Shown here in pieces: positions 25,726 through 35,450 of a stretch of DNA of 64,000 bases. The stretch comes from Vallitalea guaymasensis. Its GTDB lineage: Bacteria > Bacillota > Clostridia > Lachnospirales > Vallitaleaceae. Where the stretch lies: the NCBI RefSeq assembly GCF_018141425.1, contig NZ_CP058561.1:3472001-3536000 (forward strand). Reading direction: 5' to 3'. Below the pieces are notes generated by a model. It worked only from the letters and a program-made list of their open reading frames with translations, was not told the DNA's origin and did not search any database. Every line of letters begins with the position of its first letter. Positions within the stretch are counted from its first letter, which is position 1. The translations under genes and the position numbers were made by a program.

Positions 25726-28563
25726 ATGAGAAAAATATTTAAGAAGTTATTTAGTGTTTTAGTTCTAGCAGCAATTATAGTTAACAACAAGATTTCATTT
25801 GCAGGTACAACTGATAATATTTTATATCAAAATACCGAAAAAGAAACTATCTCCAGTGGTATTACATATGAAAAAAATACCAGATTAACAGAAGCAGGAT
25901 GGGTTGATGTACATATCATAGAAGCAGATTTGACTAATCCATTTGTCAAGTTGGATGTAATCAGGAATACAGATGGGTTTGGACTTAAAGATTCCCTTAC
26001 ATCCCTATCAGAAGAAAATAATGTCATAGCTTCTGTAAATGCAGACTTTTTCAATATGAAGAATAATCCTACTGATATTATAGGATTTGAATATGAAAAA
26101 GATGGAATCATCATAGGAAAACATAATTTCAATGCAGGTGGTAATTCATATGGTTCATTATTTCTTGACTCAAATAATATGCCTTTCATTGATTTTATGA
26201 ATATGAGTTTGTTGATGACTAGTGAAGATGGTGAAAAAAAATTATACTTCAGTGGATTCAATCAGATAACGATGCTGCCTGAATCTGTAGTTTATTTTGA
26301 TAAATATGCGATGCAGGATACAACAGAAATAGATGAAAAAAATCCTGGACTATGTAAGATGGTTATAGAAGATAATGTTGTTACGTACTTATCTACACCA
26401 GGAGAGACTATAACAATGCCTGAAAATGGTTTTGTGATAGTTATGAATGAAGAAACAGCTCTTTATAGTTTCAAAAGTTTTACAGTTGGTACAAAGATAG
26501 TCCTTAACAAAAATACCAATATTGATATAGAGTCAATAAATCTGGCAATTAGCGGTGGAGGAAAAGTTGTATCACAAGGTGTAATCAGTAATGAAGGATA
26601 TGTGGTCGATAGAAAAAGAAGACACCCTCGAACAGCTATCGGTTATAATCAAAGCAAAGATAAATTATACATGGTTGTAGTTGATGGTAGAGGTTCAAGT
26701 ATTGGTGCTACTCATGATGAATTAGGTAAAATACTTCTTGATAATGGAATATATGATGCCATTCATCTTGACGGTGGTGGTTCAAGTACTTTAGTAGGAA
26801 GACACTTAGGGTATTCTAATGTTAATGTATTCAACAGACCATCTGGTGGAGTACAAAGAAGAATTCCTAATGGAATAGGTTTAACTTCTATAGCTCCAGT
26901 CAGTGAGTTATACGAAGTAAAGATAGTAGCTGATAAAACTAGAACATTCAAAGATATGCCTATTACTTTTAATGTTCTTGGTTATGATGAATACTATAAT
27001 CCAATAGAAATAAACAGTGACAGCCTAATTTGGGAGACAGTAGGAATCAATGGTAAATGGGAAGATAATAAATTCTATCCTCAAAGTGAAGGAAAAGGAA
27101 CAGTGAAAGCACATGTAAATGGTATTTCTGCTGAGATTACTGTTCAATCTACCAATGAACCTATTTCCTTGGAAATAAATCATGAATTTAGTTTCTTAGA
27201 ACCAGGAGAATCAACTAACCTTAAGATATTAGGAATTGATAAAGATGGTTATAGAGGTGAAGTCAACTCTAAAAATGTAACATGGGAAGTGGAGAACAAA
27301 AGTATTGGTGAATTCCAAAATGGACAATTTGTTGCAAGTAACAATCTTGGACAAAGCCTAATAAAAGGTACAATAGGTGATACAACTGTCTATGGATATG
27401 TTATCGTCAACAAGGAAACAGGACTTATTGATTCATTTGAAAATGATACAAAAACACATACTACAGCTCATCCAGAAACAGTTTCAGCTACGGCAGAAGT
27501 TATAAATGAAGCTCATGAAGGTAATAATTCTATTAAATTGAATTATAGTTTTAAAGAGTCAACTAATACTCAAGCAGCTTATTTAGAATTTGATGAGCCA
27601 TACACTTTTGATAAAAAACTTAATAAAGTTGGACTTTGGGTAGAAGGAAATGGTATCAATCACTGGTTGAGAGGAAGAGTTATAGATGCTGATGGAAATC
27701 AGAAACTATTGACATTTTCATATGCTGTTGATTGGACAGGGTGGAAATATGTAACTGCCGATGTACCACAAGACGTTAAATATCCAATACAACTAGATAG
27801 AATATACGTAGCTAATTTACATTGTCCACAAGACGACAGTTTTGAATTGAAATTTGATGAATTGACAGCACACTACGCTTTTGATACATCTAACCTTTCT
27901 TTACCTAAAGAACAGATTTACGACCCATTTGGTAAAAAAACAGTGGAAAATCCACAGATGAAGATGTCTATATTTGGAAGCACTGGGGCTAAGAATACAC
28001 TGTTAGATGGAATAGTACAACGTGAAGTATTAGGAAAAATGGAAGAAATATCAGATGTAAGCTTATTTGTCGGAAATACTAACATACCAAGTGATGAATT
28101 AAAGAATGATATTGTGACTTGGAATAATCAATATAAAGTTACTGACTATGAAAATGTTAGAATTATTAATTTAGCTACATCCAAAAACAGTATGAGATTA
28201 ACAGACCCTAACCAATGGAAGAGATTTGTTAATGATCTTAACAATACTAAACAGAAACATATATTCATTACATTAGATAAAAACCCTTTGAAATTCAGTG
28301 ATGAAAGAGAAGGAAAATTATTCAGTGATATACTTAAAAAAGTTAAAGAAGAAAAAGATAAAAATATCTTTGTTATAAATGGTAGCGGCTACGATTTTAA
28401 TGTAGAATATGTAGAAGGTATCAGATATATGGATATTAATGGATTATGGTATAGAGTCTATGGTGATAATAAAGTAGACTTGAATGATAAATTCTATATT
28501 ATCAATTTCAATATTAATCCTGATGATATATCATACAACGTTACTAATGTTTATCCAAAATAA
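25726..28563 (+). CDS. secreted phosphodiester glycosidase (NAGPA domain) multidomain protein
   Basis: A 945-aa protein with a Sec signal (FAG cleavage near residue 27). The NAGPA domain covers about 100-390, with HPRTAIGYN, DGRGSSIGATHDELG and the hallmark AIHLDGGGSSTLVG. Two Ig-like/Big domains follow (about 395-560), then a jelly-roll carbohydrate-binding-like region (570-720) and a degenerate calcineurin-like phosphoesterase region (about 750-920). NAGPA domains cleave phosphodiester alpha-GlcNAc links, so trimming or remodelling of the wall polymer is likely. It lies in the locus between the LCP gene and the flippase. Confidence 0.88.
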   Translation: MRKIFKKLFSVLVLAAIIVNNKISFAGTTDNILYQNTEKETISSGITYEKNTRLTEAGWVDVHIIEADLTNPFVKLDVIRNTDGFGLKDSLTSLSEENNVIASVNADFFNMKNNPTDIIGFEYEKDGIIIGKHNFNAGGNSYGSLFLDSNNMPFIDFMNMSLLMTSEDGEKKLYFSGFNQITMLPESVVYFDKYAMQDTTEIDEKNPGLCKMVIEDNVVTYLSTPGETITMPENGFVIVMNEETALYSFKSFTVGTKIVLNKNTNIDIESINLAISGGGKVVSQGVISNEGYVVDRKRRHPRTAIGYNQSKDKLYMVVVDGRGSSIGATHDELGKILLDNGIYDAIHLDGGGSSTLVGRHLGYSNVNVFNRPSGGVQRRIPNGIGLTSIAPVSELYEVKIVADKTRTFKDMPITFNVLGYDEYYNPIEINSDSLIWETVGINGKWEDNKFYPQSEGKGTVKAHVNGISAEITVQSTNEPISLEINHEFSFLEPGESTNLKILGIDKDGYRGEVNSKNVTWEVENKSIGEFQNGQFVASNNLGQSLIKGTIGDTTVYGYVIVNKETGLIDSFENDTKTHTTAHPETVSATAEVINEAHEGNNSIKLNYSFKESTNTQAAYLEFDEPYTFDKKLNKVGLWVEGNGINHWLRGRVIDADGNQKLLTFSYAVDWTGWKYVTADVPQDVKYPIQLDRIYVANLHCPQDDSFELKFDELTAHYAFDTSNLSLPKEQIYDPFGKKTVENPQMKMSIFGSTGAKNTLLDGIVQREVLGKMEEISDVSLFVGNTNIPSDELKNDIVTWNNQYKVTDYENVRIINLATSKNSMRLTDPNQWKRFVNDLNNTKQKHIFITLDKNPLKFSDEREGKLFSDILKKVKEEKDKNIFVINGSGYDFNVEYVEGIRYMDINGLWYRVYGDNKVDLNDKFYIINFNINPDDISYNVTNVYPK

Positions 28564-28585
28564 TTAAAGAATAGGTGGTTTTTAC

Positions 28586-29194
28586 ATGGGCAAAAAAGGA
28601 TATCGTATTATAATATGTTGTTTACTGCTTATTGTTACAGGGGTATTATATACATCAACAAAAGCTTCTAGTGTAGATCCAGGAACTATACAGGATCCAT
28701 TGGTCACTAAGAGTTATGTTGACGAAAAGATAGCGCAAATTAGTAACAACCAAGGGAGTTCCTCTGGTAATAATCAAAATACTAATACTGATATTGACTA
28801 TGCAAAAATTTATTCAGAAGTTAGTATGTATATTGATGGTAAGCTTGAAGGTATAGGTGATAATACTGCAACAGCCAAGTTTGAAATTATTGAACTTGAA
28901 GCAGGACAAAAACTTATTTGTAAGGATAGCACAGAAGTTATTTTAAGAGCTGGTTCAGCTACTATAATTGGTAATGAAACAGGTGATGGAATTTCTGATA
29001 TTACCATTGGTATAGATTTGGCTATGGGTGTTGTTGTGCCTAAAAATCATTTGCTTATTGTTCCAAGAGATGATGGAAGAGGATTACAGATTGCGACTAA
29101 AGCTTATGTTATGGTTAAGGGTGAGTATAGCGTAGAGGATGAGGTTACTAGTGAAGAAGAGGTAGCAACCGATATTGGAGAAGATGGGAATTAG
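28586..29194 (+). CDS. secreted hypothetical protein
   Basis: A 202-aa protein. Signal peptide or anchor at 8-30 (cleavage near TKASS). A segment SYVDEKIAQI then a Ser/Asn-rich linker, and a compact C-terminal domain (about 100-185) containing EIIELEAGQKLICKDSTEV and LLIVPRDDGRGLQI. I do not know a function for this family, though it seems conserved in form in Clostridia. It is 22 bp after the glycosidase gene, so it probably shares its transcript and its site outside the membrane. An acidic tail ends the protein. Confidence 0.7.
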   Translation: MGKKGYRIIICCLLLIVTGVLYTSTKASSVDPGTIQDPLVTKSYVDEKIAQISNNQGSSSGNNQNTNTDIDYAKIYSEVSMYIDGKLEGIGDNTATAKFEIIELEAGQKLICKDSTEVILRAGSATIIGNETGDGISDITIGIDLAMGVVVPKNHLLIVPRDDGRGLQIATKAYVMVKGEYSVEDEVTSEEEVATDIGEDGN

Positions 29195-29229
29195 ACTATT
29201 AATTATAAATAACGGAGGTCCCGTGCCTA

Positions 29230-29347
29230 GGGACAGTAAAGGTGAATGTTTCGCCGGCTAATTTTACGTCCATGTAAAAAAAGCCGGGTTCGCCGTCCAT
29301 GGCTCACTACTTCACATTCACCTTTACTATCCCTTTTGGGGATGGCT
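29230..29347. repeat. long branched palindrome, intergenic element 3
   Basis: The outer arms 29230-29249 and 29314-29333 pair at 19 of 20 positions. Inside, CCGGCT (29254-29259) pairs with AGCCGG (29282-29287) and closes a TTTTAC-GTCCAT-GTAAAA hairpin. A separate GCC-GTCCAT-GGC hairpin follows (about 29292-29303). On the minus strand both loops read ATGGAC, as in element 2. A 14-mer directly after the right arm (29334-29347) recurs in element 2. It lies in the 624-bp gap before the flippase gene. Confidence 0.75.
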
Positions 29348-29450
29348 CGTGATATGTATGTCGGAATTATAAGCTGAGTATGAATTACTAGCAGCTATAG
29401 CTTTTAAAGAGACTAAAATAGTCAATAGCCAATCGGTTATGTAGCTTAGA

Positions 29451-29691
29451 AGAAAAAGTGTTTTGTGATTATATTGATGATTATTTCGTGGCAAAATAGT
29501 ATATGTATATGTGGAGTAGTGAGGCAGGACGCCGAACCAAGCTTTTAATCTGACAGCCCTACTGGACTGTCAGGAATAATTATGGACTCGATGTCCATCA
29601 TTATTCGGTGAGCTCAGGACGAGCAAGTAGCTGGCGTAACATATACATATACTGTTTTGCAAAAACCAAGTCAGAACAAAACACTTTTTCT
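29451..29691. repeat. 241-bp multi-branched palindrome, intergenic element 4
   Basis: Outer stem 29451-29466 with 29676-29691, a perfect 16 bp. Second stem 29491-29512 with 29639-29660, 21 of 22 with a G-U at the remaining pair. The interior holds hairpins GGC-AGGAC-GCC (29522-29532), TGACAG..CTGTCA (29551-29572), a 13-bp stem 29575-29587 with 29593-29605, and GCTC-AGGAC-GAGC (29611-29623). It does not look like a tRNA or a known riboswitch. Its position 130 bp before the flippase start would allow it to be in that gene's leader or to be an independent RNA. Confidence 0.75.
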
Positions 29692-29818
29692 GACCGACCT
29701 GACTCAATCCTAGTAAGGAACTTAACAAAAGCAAGATAGTTTTTAATAACATTTTATGGTATAATTCTATAAAGAAAATACAAGATTATTTATTAGTAAA
29801 GTAAAGTGAGGCCGCCAT

Positions 29819-31279
29819 ATGAAGGCAAATACATCAAAAAAAGTTATTTCAAAAGATATAATGTTTTATCTTCCTGCTAAAATCTTGGAAGGTGTAGTAG
29901 GATTTATTACAATTGGAGTATATACACGATTATTTACACCAGAAATCTATGGGGATTACGGTGTTATAAATCCAACTATAAATGTTATCTTTTTAATTAT
30001 ATTAGGTTGGTTGATGCATTCTTTATATAGATATATTAATGCATACAAAGATAAAAATAATGTAGAAGAGTTATGTTCCACTGCATTTGTAAGTTATATA
30101 ACACTAGTAGGTATTGTTTTTATTATATTGCTGATATTTCAATTAATTGGTAGCGACATTATAGAAACCAAGTTGTTGTTTAGTTCTTTTTTTATGTTTG
30201 TGGCATATGGTTTGAATCAAATTTTAATGAATCTTTTGGTTGCAATAAAGAAAATTAAACTGAATTTGGTATTATCCTTATGTGGAGTTGTTTTAAAACT
30301 CCTACTTACCATTTTATTAGCGTTTAATTTCCCAAGGTCTGTAATTATTATATTAATTGCTAATGGAACTGTGGATTTGTTAAAAGCAATAATTGTATTT
30401 ATTAAATTAAAAGGATACAGATATATTAATTTAGGTAAAGCATCAAAGGATACTTTTGATGTAATGATAAAATACGGTTTTCCGTTGATTGGTTTGAGTC
30501 TGACTTTGTTTGTGCTAAATATCTCTGATAGATATGTTATAATATATTTCTGCGGAAGGGATATTTCAGGTATATATACAGCAAATTACTCCTTGGCATC
30601 AGCAGTTTATACAATGATGATGATGGGGATAATGAGAGCAGTTTACCCTAACTTGTTAGAGGCTTGGGGTAAAAAAGATATGATTAGAACCAAAGATATA
30701 TTATCCAGTGGAGTAAGGTATTATCTATTGATATGTATACCAGCTACTGTTGGATTAGTTATGTTATCAGAACCTATCTCTAGGATATGTTTAGCAGGAA
30801 AATATCAAGGTGGTTATGCTATTATAGGTTGGGCTTCTGTAGGAATGCTGTTTTTTGGATTATCAGAGTACTGTAATAAGGCATGGGAACTTACCGCTAA
30901 TACTAAGGTGATATTGACTAATAGTTTGATTAGTGGGGTGATTAATTTAGTGCTGAATATAATATTAGTTCCTGTCTATGGATATAAAGTTGCGGCTATA
31001 ACTACGATGATATCTTTTGTATTATATTTTGTTTTGAGTTTTACTGGAGCAAAAAAAGTATTAATCTGGAAATTAAAACCAATAATATATATACGAATAG
31101 TAAGTAGTGCATTAGCTTTTGGTGTATTATTAATAATCGCAGTGTCTTCCTTGGAATTTAGTGTGCCGATATTACTTTTATCAATAGTTTTATCTATAGT
31201 TATATATGGTGTGCTATTATTAGTTACTGGAGAATTGACAGAAGAATTAAAGATGATACGTAGATTATTTAGAAGATAA
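29819..31279 (+). CDS. polysaccharide flippase (Wzx/MATE-like, MOP superfamily)
   Basis: A 486-aa membrane protein with about 14 hydrophobic segments. The N-terminal KDIMFYLPAKILEGVVGFI and YTRLFTPEIYGDYG segments are typical of Polysacc_synt/RfbX proteins. It would flip undecaprenyl-linked repeat units across the membrane. A TATAAT at 29760-29765 is a possible -10. It begins the main biosynthetic run and is 18 bp from the acetyltransferase gene. Confidence 0.92.
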   Translation: MKANTSKKVISKDIMFYLPAKILEGVVGFITIGVYTRLFTPEIYGDYGVINPTINVIFLIILGWLMHSLYRYINAYKDKNNVEELCSTAFVSYITLVGIVFIILLIFQLIGSDIIETKLLFSSFFMFVAYGLNQILMNLLVAIKKIKLNLVLSLCGVVLKLLLTILLAFNFPRSVIIILIANGTVDLLKAIIVFIKLKGYRYINLGKASKDTFDVMIKYGFPLIGLSLTLFVLNISDRYVIIYFCGRDISGIYTANYSLASAVYTMMMMGIMRAVYPNLLEAWGKKDMIRTKDILSSGVRYYLLICIPATVGLVMLSEPISRICLAGKYQGGYAIIGWASVGMLFFGLSEYCNKAWELTANTKVILTNSLISGVINLVLNIILVPVYGYKVAAITTMISFVLYFVLSFTGAKKVLIWKLKPIIYIRIVSSALAFGVLLIIAVSSLEFSVPILLLSIVLSIVIYGVLLLVTGELTEELKMIRRLFRR

Positions 31280-31297
31280 AAAAATGTATAGGATGTT

Positions 31298-31840
31298 ATG
31301 ATTATGGGAGTAAAGAAAAAGATTTGTTTAGGGTTTTACTACTTAATTGGGAAAAAAATGCCTGAATCTGATAGCTCGATAAGTTTTGGAGCAAAAAGAT
31401 TTAGGAGATTTTTATGTAAAAATATATTTGAATATGCGTCAAAATCATGTAATATAGAAAAAGGAGTTTTCTTTGGCAATGGACAAGATATATCTATTGG
31501 TGATAACTCGGGAATAGGTTTACATGCTAGAATTCAGGGACCCCTAAGTATTGGTGATAATGTTATGATGGGACCAGATGTAATTATATATACTAAAAAT
31601 CATGAAACCAAAAGAATTGACATACCAATGATTGAACAAGGTGTAACTGCACCAGAGAAAGTAGTTATTGGTGATGATGTTTGGATTGGAGCTAGAGTGA
31701 TAATACTTCCAGGGGTAACAATTGGTGAAGGAAGTGTTGTAGGAGCTGGTTCAGTGGTGACAAAAGATGTTGAACCATATTCCATTGTTGGTGGAGTTCC
31801 AGCTAAGAGAATTAAGTCAAGAAAAAACCTGATTAATTGA
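31298..31840 (+). CDS. hexapeptide-repeat acyltransferase (CysE/LacA/LpxA type)
   Basis: A 180-aa protein. A left-handed beta-helix runs from about residue 60 to 170 with repeated isoleucine-led hexapeptides (ISIGDNS, LSIGDNV, VVIGDDV, VTIGEGS). The conserved catalytic His is in TKNHETKRI. It would O-acetylate a sugar of the polymer. A start at ATG 31304 is also possible. It sits between the flippase and the lipoprotein gene in the locus. Confidence 0.88.
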   Translation: MIMGVKKKICLGFYYLIGKKMPESDSSISFGAKRFRRFLCKNIFEYASKSCNIEKGVFFGNGQDISIGDNSGIGLHARIQGPLSIGDNVMMGPDVIIYTKNHETKRIDIPMIEQGVTAPEKVVIGDDVWIGARVIILPGVTIGEGSVVGAGSVVTKDVEPYSIVGGVPAKRIKSRKNLIN

Positions 31841-31854
31841 GGATATGATATAAA

Positions 31855-32838
31855 TTGAAAGCGTTAAAAATAATCATTTTGATTACAATAGCTATAAGTC
31901 TATTATCTGCATGCAGTAGCAGAGATACTGACGAAGATGATATTAATAAAGATATATGGGTTATACAAGATAAGGATAAGTTTAGTATTGGTTATAGATA
32001 TAATGAGGAAGAAGATATATGGATTCAATTTGCTAAAAGAGGTATTAATGAGTTGATGCAGATTTCTAATATATCTACATCACCTATACAAGAGAATATG
32101 ACAATTGATACTTTTAATAAGCTAGTCAAAGAAGAGTTGATTGATAGCTGTACTGACTGGGTAGGTCCATATATGGTTAGAAAAGGTCAGGAGAAATCAA
32201 CCTATAAGCCTCAGTTTACAGGAGGATGGCATGGAGTTGATGATAAAGACGAAACTGCTAAGATGATTGACTATAGTGTTAAAATAGATGGTGATGTTAA
32301 TAATAATAATGTCCAAAAGGCATCGAATGTTACAATAACAGTTAAAAACAATATTCAAGGATATAATACTCTTGAAAGTAAAGAAGAGATTTTACAAGAA
32401 ACTGTTATTTATAATATTAATAGTAAAGATATACAGGTTGAAGTTAGTATCAAAGCGTTAGATGATATCGTTATTGAGAGGTATTATGGTTTGCAGACAC
32501 AGAATTCTCTATATAAAGGTATTAGATATGAGGGTTCTGATGATACTAAATTTGATTCATATGAAACCAGTGACTCTCCACTTAAGAATGTTGATTGTAT
32601 TAATAAGTTTACTCTTGACTCAGAAGATGGAATGCATATTCTTGAAGCTTACCTGAATAATGAATATGGTTTAGGGAATGGTGAATATGTAGATGAATCT
32701 TCGCCATATGCTTTTACATTGAGTTATGGAAAAAGTTATTTTAATATAGTAAACGGTAAAGAGTTATTTATAAAAAAGGGAGAGACAGCTGGCTGGAAAG
32801 GTAGATATATTTTTAGATATAATAATGATATCAATTAG
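31855..32838 (+). CDS. lipoprotein of unknown function
   Basis: A 327-aa protein starting at TTG 31855 (GAGGATATG upstream). Signal MKALKIIILITIAISLLSAC, with Cys20 the lipidated residue, then a charged linker. The mature part (about 30-327) is rich in beta-strand patterns and has aromatic pairs (GGWHGVDDKDETAKM, SYGKSYFNIV). I do not recognise a family. The gene lies inside the polymer locus, so an extracytoplasmic role in polymer handling is possible. Confidence 0.72.
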   Translation: MKALKIIILITIAISLLSACSSRDTDEDDINKDIWVIQDKDKFSIGYRYNEEEDIWIQFAKRGINELMQISNISTSPIQENMTIDTFNKLVKEELIDSCTDWVGPYMVRKGQEKSTYKPQFTGGWHGVDDKDETAKMIDYSVKIDGDVNNNNVQKASNVTITVKNNIQGYNTLESKEEILQETVIYNINSKDIQVEVSIKALDDIVIERYYGLQTQNSLYKGIRYEGSDDTKFDSYETSDSPLKNVDCINKFTLDSEDGMHILEAYLNNEYGLGNGEYVDESSPYAFTLSYGKSYFNIVNGKELFIKKGETAGWKGRYIFRYNNDIN

Positions 32839-32875
32839 AAAAGTTTTAATACGCATATAGAAAGGATTGAACAGA

Positions 32876-34138
32876 GTGAAAGAAAAGATTTGTGTACTAG
32901 GTCTTGGTTATATTGGACTACCAACTGCTGCTATGTTTGCTAGCAATGGATTTGATATAATCGGTGTGGATGTTAATGAAAAAGTTGTTAATGCTTTAAA
33001 TAAAGGCGAGATAATAATAGAAGAACCATATTTGGATGTAATGGTAAGAGATGTTGTTGTTTCAGGCAAATTGAAGGCTTCAGTTAAGCCAGAGGTTTCA
33101 GATGTTTATATTATCGCAGTACCAACGCCTATTAATGAAGATAAGACTGCTGATATGTCTTATGTAATCAGTGCGACAAGATCAATTGTTCCATTGGTTA
33201 AAAAAGGAGATATAATAATTCTTGAATCTACTTCACCACCAAAAACAGTAGAAGATATTATTGTTCCAATATTAAAAGAATCTTCACTTAATGTAGAAGA
33301 AGATTTATATATTGCACATTCACCTGAACGAGTTATACCTGGTAAGATTCTTTTTGAACTTGTGGAGAATAACAGAATCGTTGGTGGAATAGATGAAGAA
33401 TCAGCATTAAAGGTTAAGAAATTATATCAATCCTTTGTAAAAGGAGAAATATATACAACTAACGCTACTACTGCAGAAATGTGTAAATTGACTGAAAATA
33501 CTTTTAGAGATGTTAACATAGCACTTGCCAATGAGTTAGCCATGATTTGTGAGCAGATGAATATTAATGTTTGGGATGTAATAAAATTCTCCAATAAACA
33601 CCCTAGGGTTAACCTGCATCAACCTGGACCGGGAGTTGGAGGTCATTGTATAGCAGTTGACCCATGGTTCATAGTGGAGAAATTCCCAGAGACAGCTAAG
33701 ATGATAACATTAAGCAGAACTATTAACGACAGCATGCCAGAATATGTATTCAATAAAAGCAGAAAGATTCTTGGTACTCTAAAAGATAAGAAGGTCACAA
33801 TACTTGGTATAACATATAAACCAGATGTTGATGATATGAGAGAGAGTCCTATAATTGAACTAATTGAACTTTTAGAAGAAGTAAGTGGTATCACTATTTC
33901 TATACATGACCCTTATGTACAGGATTTCAAATACCTTGAAAAAGACATCTATACTGCATGTAAAGATAGTGACCTAGTTATACTTGGAGTAAATCACAAA
34001 TTATTTAGTGATGCTAATATGGACAGAATATATAAAGACATGAAACAAGCTAATATATTGGATACAAGAAATTTCTTTGATGAAAAAGCACTAGTGGGTA
34101 TAGGATTCAATTATAATTTATTAGGAAAAGGTAAGTAA
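32876..34138 (+). CDS. wecC: UDP-N-acetyl-D-mannosamine dehydrogenase (nucleotide-sugar dehydrogenase)
   Basis: About 420 aa. The N-terminal Rossmann motif is VLGLGYIGLPTAAMFA. A central helical domain contains KLTENTFRDVNIALANELAMICE. The catalytic region is PGPGVGGHCIAVDPWF, with the active-site Cys. The C-terminal UDP-binding domain has TYKPDVDDMRESP. It oxidises UDP-ManNAc to UDP-ManNAcA. GTG 32876 is taken as the start because AAAGG lies about 9 nt before it. No epimerase making UDP-ManNAc is in this window. The product may be another uronic acid (UDP-GlcNAcA) because this family overlaps in specificity. Confidence 0.88.
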   Translation: MKEKICVLGLGYIGLPTAAMFASNGFDIIGVDVNEKVVNALNKGEIIIEEPYLDVMVRDVVVSGKLKASVKPEVSDVYIIAVPTPINEDKTADMSYVISATRSIVPLVKKGDIIILESTSPPKTVEDIIVPILKESSLNVEEDLYIAHSPERVIPGKILFELVENNRIVGGIDEESALKVKKLYQSFVKGEIYTTNATTAEMCKLTENTFRDVNIALANELAMICEQMNINVWDVIKFSNKHPRVNLHQPGPGVGGHCIAVDPWFIVEKFPETAKMITLSRTINDSMPEYVFNKSRKILGTLKDKKVTILGITYKPDVDDMRESPIIELIELLEEVSGITISIHDPYVQDFKYLEKDIYTACKDSDLVILGVNHKLFSDANMDRIYKDMKQANILDTRNFFDEKALVGIGFNYNLLGKGK

Positions 34139-34140
34139 AA

Positions 34141-35400
34141 ATGAAAAGAAAAGTTTTGATGGTAGCTAATCAATTTCCACCAATGGGTGGCTCAGGAGTT
34201 CAGAGAAGCGTAAAATTTGCTAAATATTTACCAGAATTTGAATGGGAACCCATTGTATTTACAAGAGAAAGTAATAAAGGCTTAATTGATGAATCCTTGC
34301 TTCAGGATATACCTAAAGATTTGAAAGTGATAAGAACCAAATCTTATGACTTGAATGAGCTAGGAAAACCTTTTAATTTAGTTGGAAAATTCATATCCAG
34401 GAAGATATTGATACCTGATGGTGATAAAATATGGTACGAAAAGAATAAAGACATTCTCCTAGAATATATCCAGGGAAATGATATCGATGTTCTGTATACC
34501 ACATCTTATCCATATAGTGATCATTTGTTAGGTTTATATGTGAAAAAACATATGCCTGACCTAAAATGGGTAGTGGATTTTAGGGATGAGTGGTGTAATA
34601 ATCCATATATTCTTGATATGGGATATTCCAAAAGACGTATGGAAAAGGAACGTAGAATGGAAAGAGAAGTAGTTGATAATTGCGATTATTTTATTACTAA
34701 TACACCTCTTATGCTGAAGAATTTTTTGAAAGATTATAATATAGAAGATAAATCTTATGTAATACCTAATGGTTATGATGAAGAGGATTTTTGTGACCTC
34801 AGTAAAGATTATGTAAAAAAAGATAAACTCATCATTACTTACTCAGGTTCAATGTATGGAAGAAGAAAGCCAGATTATTTCTTACAAGCAGTGAATGAAT
34901 TAATAAATGAGCAAAAAATTGACAAGGATGACATATTAATAAGATTTATAGGCAATATTCCTAATAAGAAAATAAATGAGATAAATGAAACTTATTCCTT
35001 AGATGGTGTAGTTAAATATTTACCTTATATGGAACATAAGAAGAGTATTGAAAAGCTTATAGAGTCTGATATTCTATTATTTATTATTGGTGAAGGTAAA
35101 GGTGCAGAGAATTTCTATTCAGGTAAAGTGTTTGAATACATGAATACCAATAGACCTATAATAGCATTGGTACCACCAAAAGGTGTTGCTGCTGATGTAA
35201 TCAGGGAAACCAAAACAGGATATATATCCGAAACAACCAATGTAAATAATATAAAGGACTTGATGCTTAAGTTATATACAGATTGGAAGAATAATACTAT
35301 TCAGTTACAACCTAATTGGGACAAAATCAAAACTTTTGAGAGAAAAGAATTGACTAAACAACTTGTTACAATATTTGATAAGGCTTATGATAACAGGTAG
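34141..35400 (+). CDS. glycosyltransferase family 4
   Basis: A 419-aa GT-B fold. N-terminal ANQFPPMGGSGVQRSVKFAKYL; C-terminal nucleotide-binding half with TYSGSMYGRRKPDYFLQAV and the conserved acidic motif GKVFEYMNTNRPIIALVP (Glu of E-X7-E). It transfers a sugar to the lipid-linked acceptor on the cytosolic face. The start is 2 bp after the dehydrogenase stop, so translation is coupled. Specificity is not readable from sequence. Confidence 0.88.
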   Translation: MKRKVLMVANQFPPMGGSGVQRSVKFAKYLPEFEWEPIVFTRESNKGLIDESLLQDIPKDLKVIRTKSYDLNELGKPFNLVGKFISRKILIPDGDKIWYEKNKDILLEYIQGNDIDVLYTTSYPYSDHLLGLYVKKHMPDLKWVVDFRDEWCNNPYILDMGYSKRRMEKERRMEREVVDNCDYFITNTPLMLKNFLKDYNIEDKSYVIPNGYDEEDFCDLSKDYVKKDKLIITYSGSMYGRRKPDYFLQAVNELINEQKIDKDDILIRFIGNIPNKKINEINETYSLDGVVKYLPYMEHKKSIEKLIESDILLFIIGEGKGAENFYSGKVFEYMNTNRPIIALVPPKGVAADVIRETKTGYISETTNVNNIKDLMLKLYTDWKNNTIQLQPNWDKIKTFERKELTKQLVTIFDKAYDNR

Positions 35401-35450
35401 AATAATAGCTGTGGAAGTTATGAGATATAACAGTAGGAAGGTTGAATGTT

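Noticed and set aside
29451-29691. tRNA, group II intron or integron attC site
   Set aside because: The nested stems do not give a tRNA cloverleaf with conserved T-arm, there are no intron domain V or reverse transcriptase sequences, and no attC core sites (GTTRRRY/RYYYAAC) or integrase were seen.
29570-29752. 60-codon minus-strand open frame
   Set aside because: It lies inside palindrome element 4 and its right flank; the composition follows the hairpins and there is no ribosome binding site.
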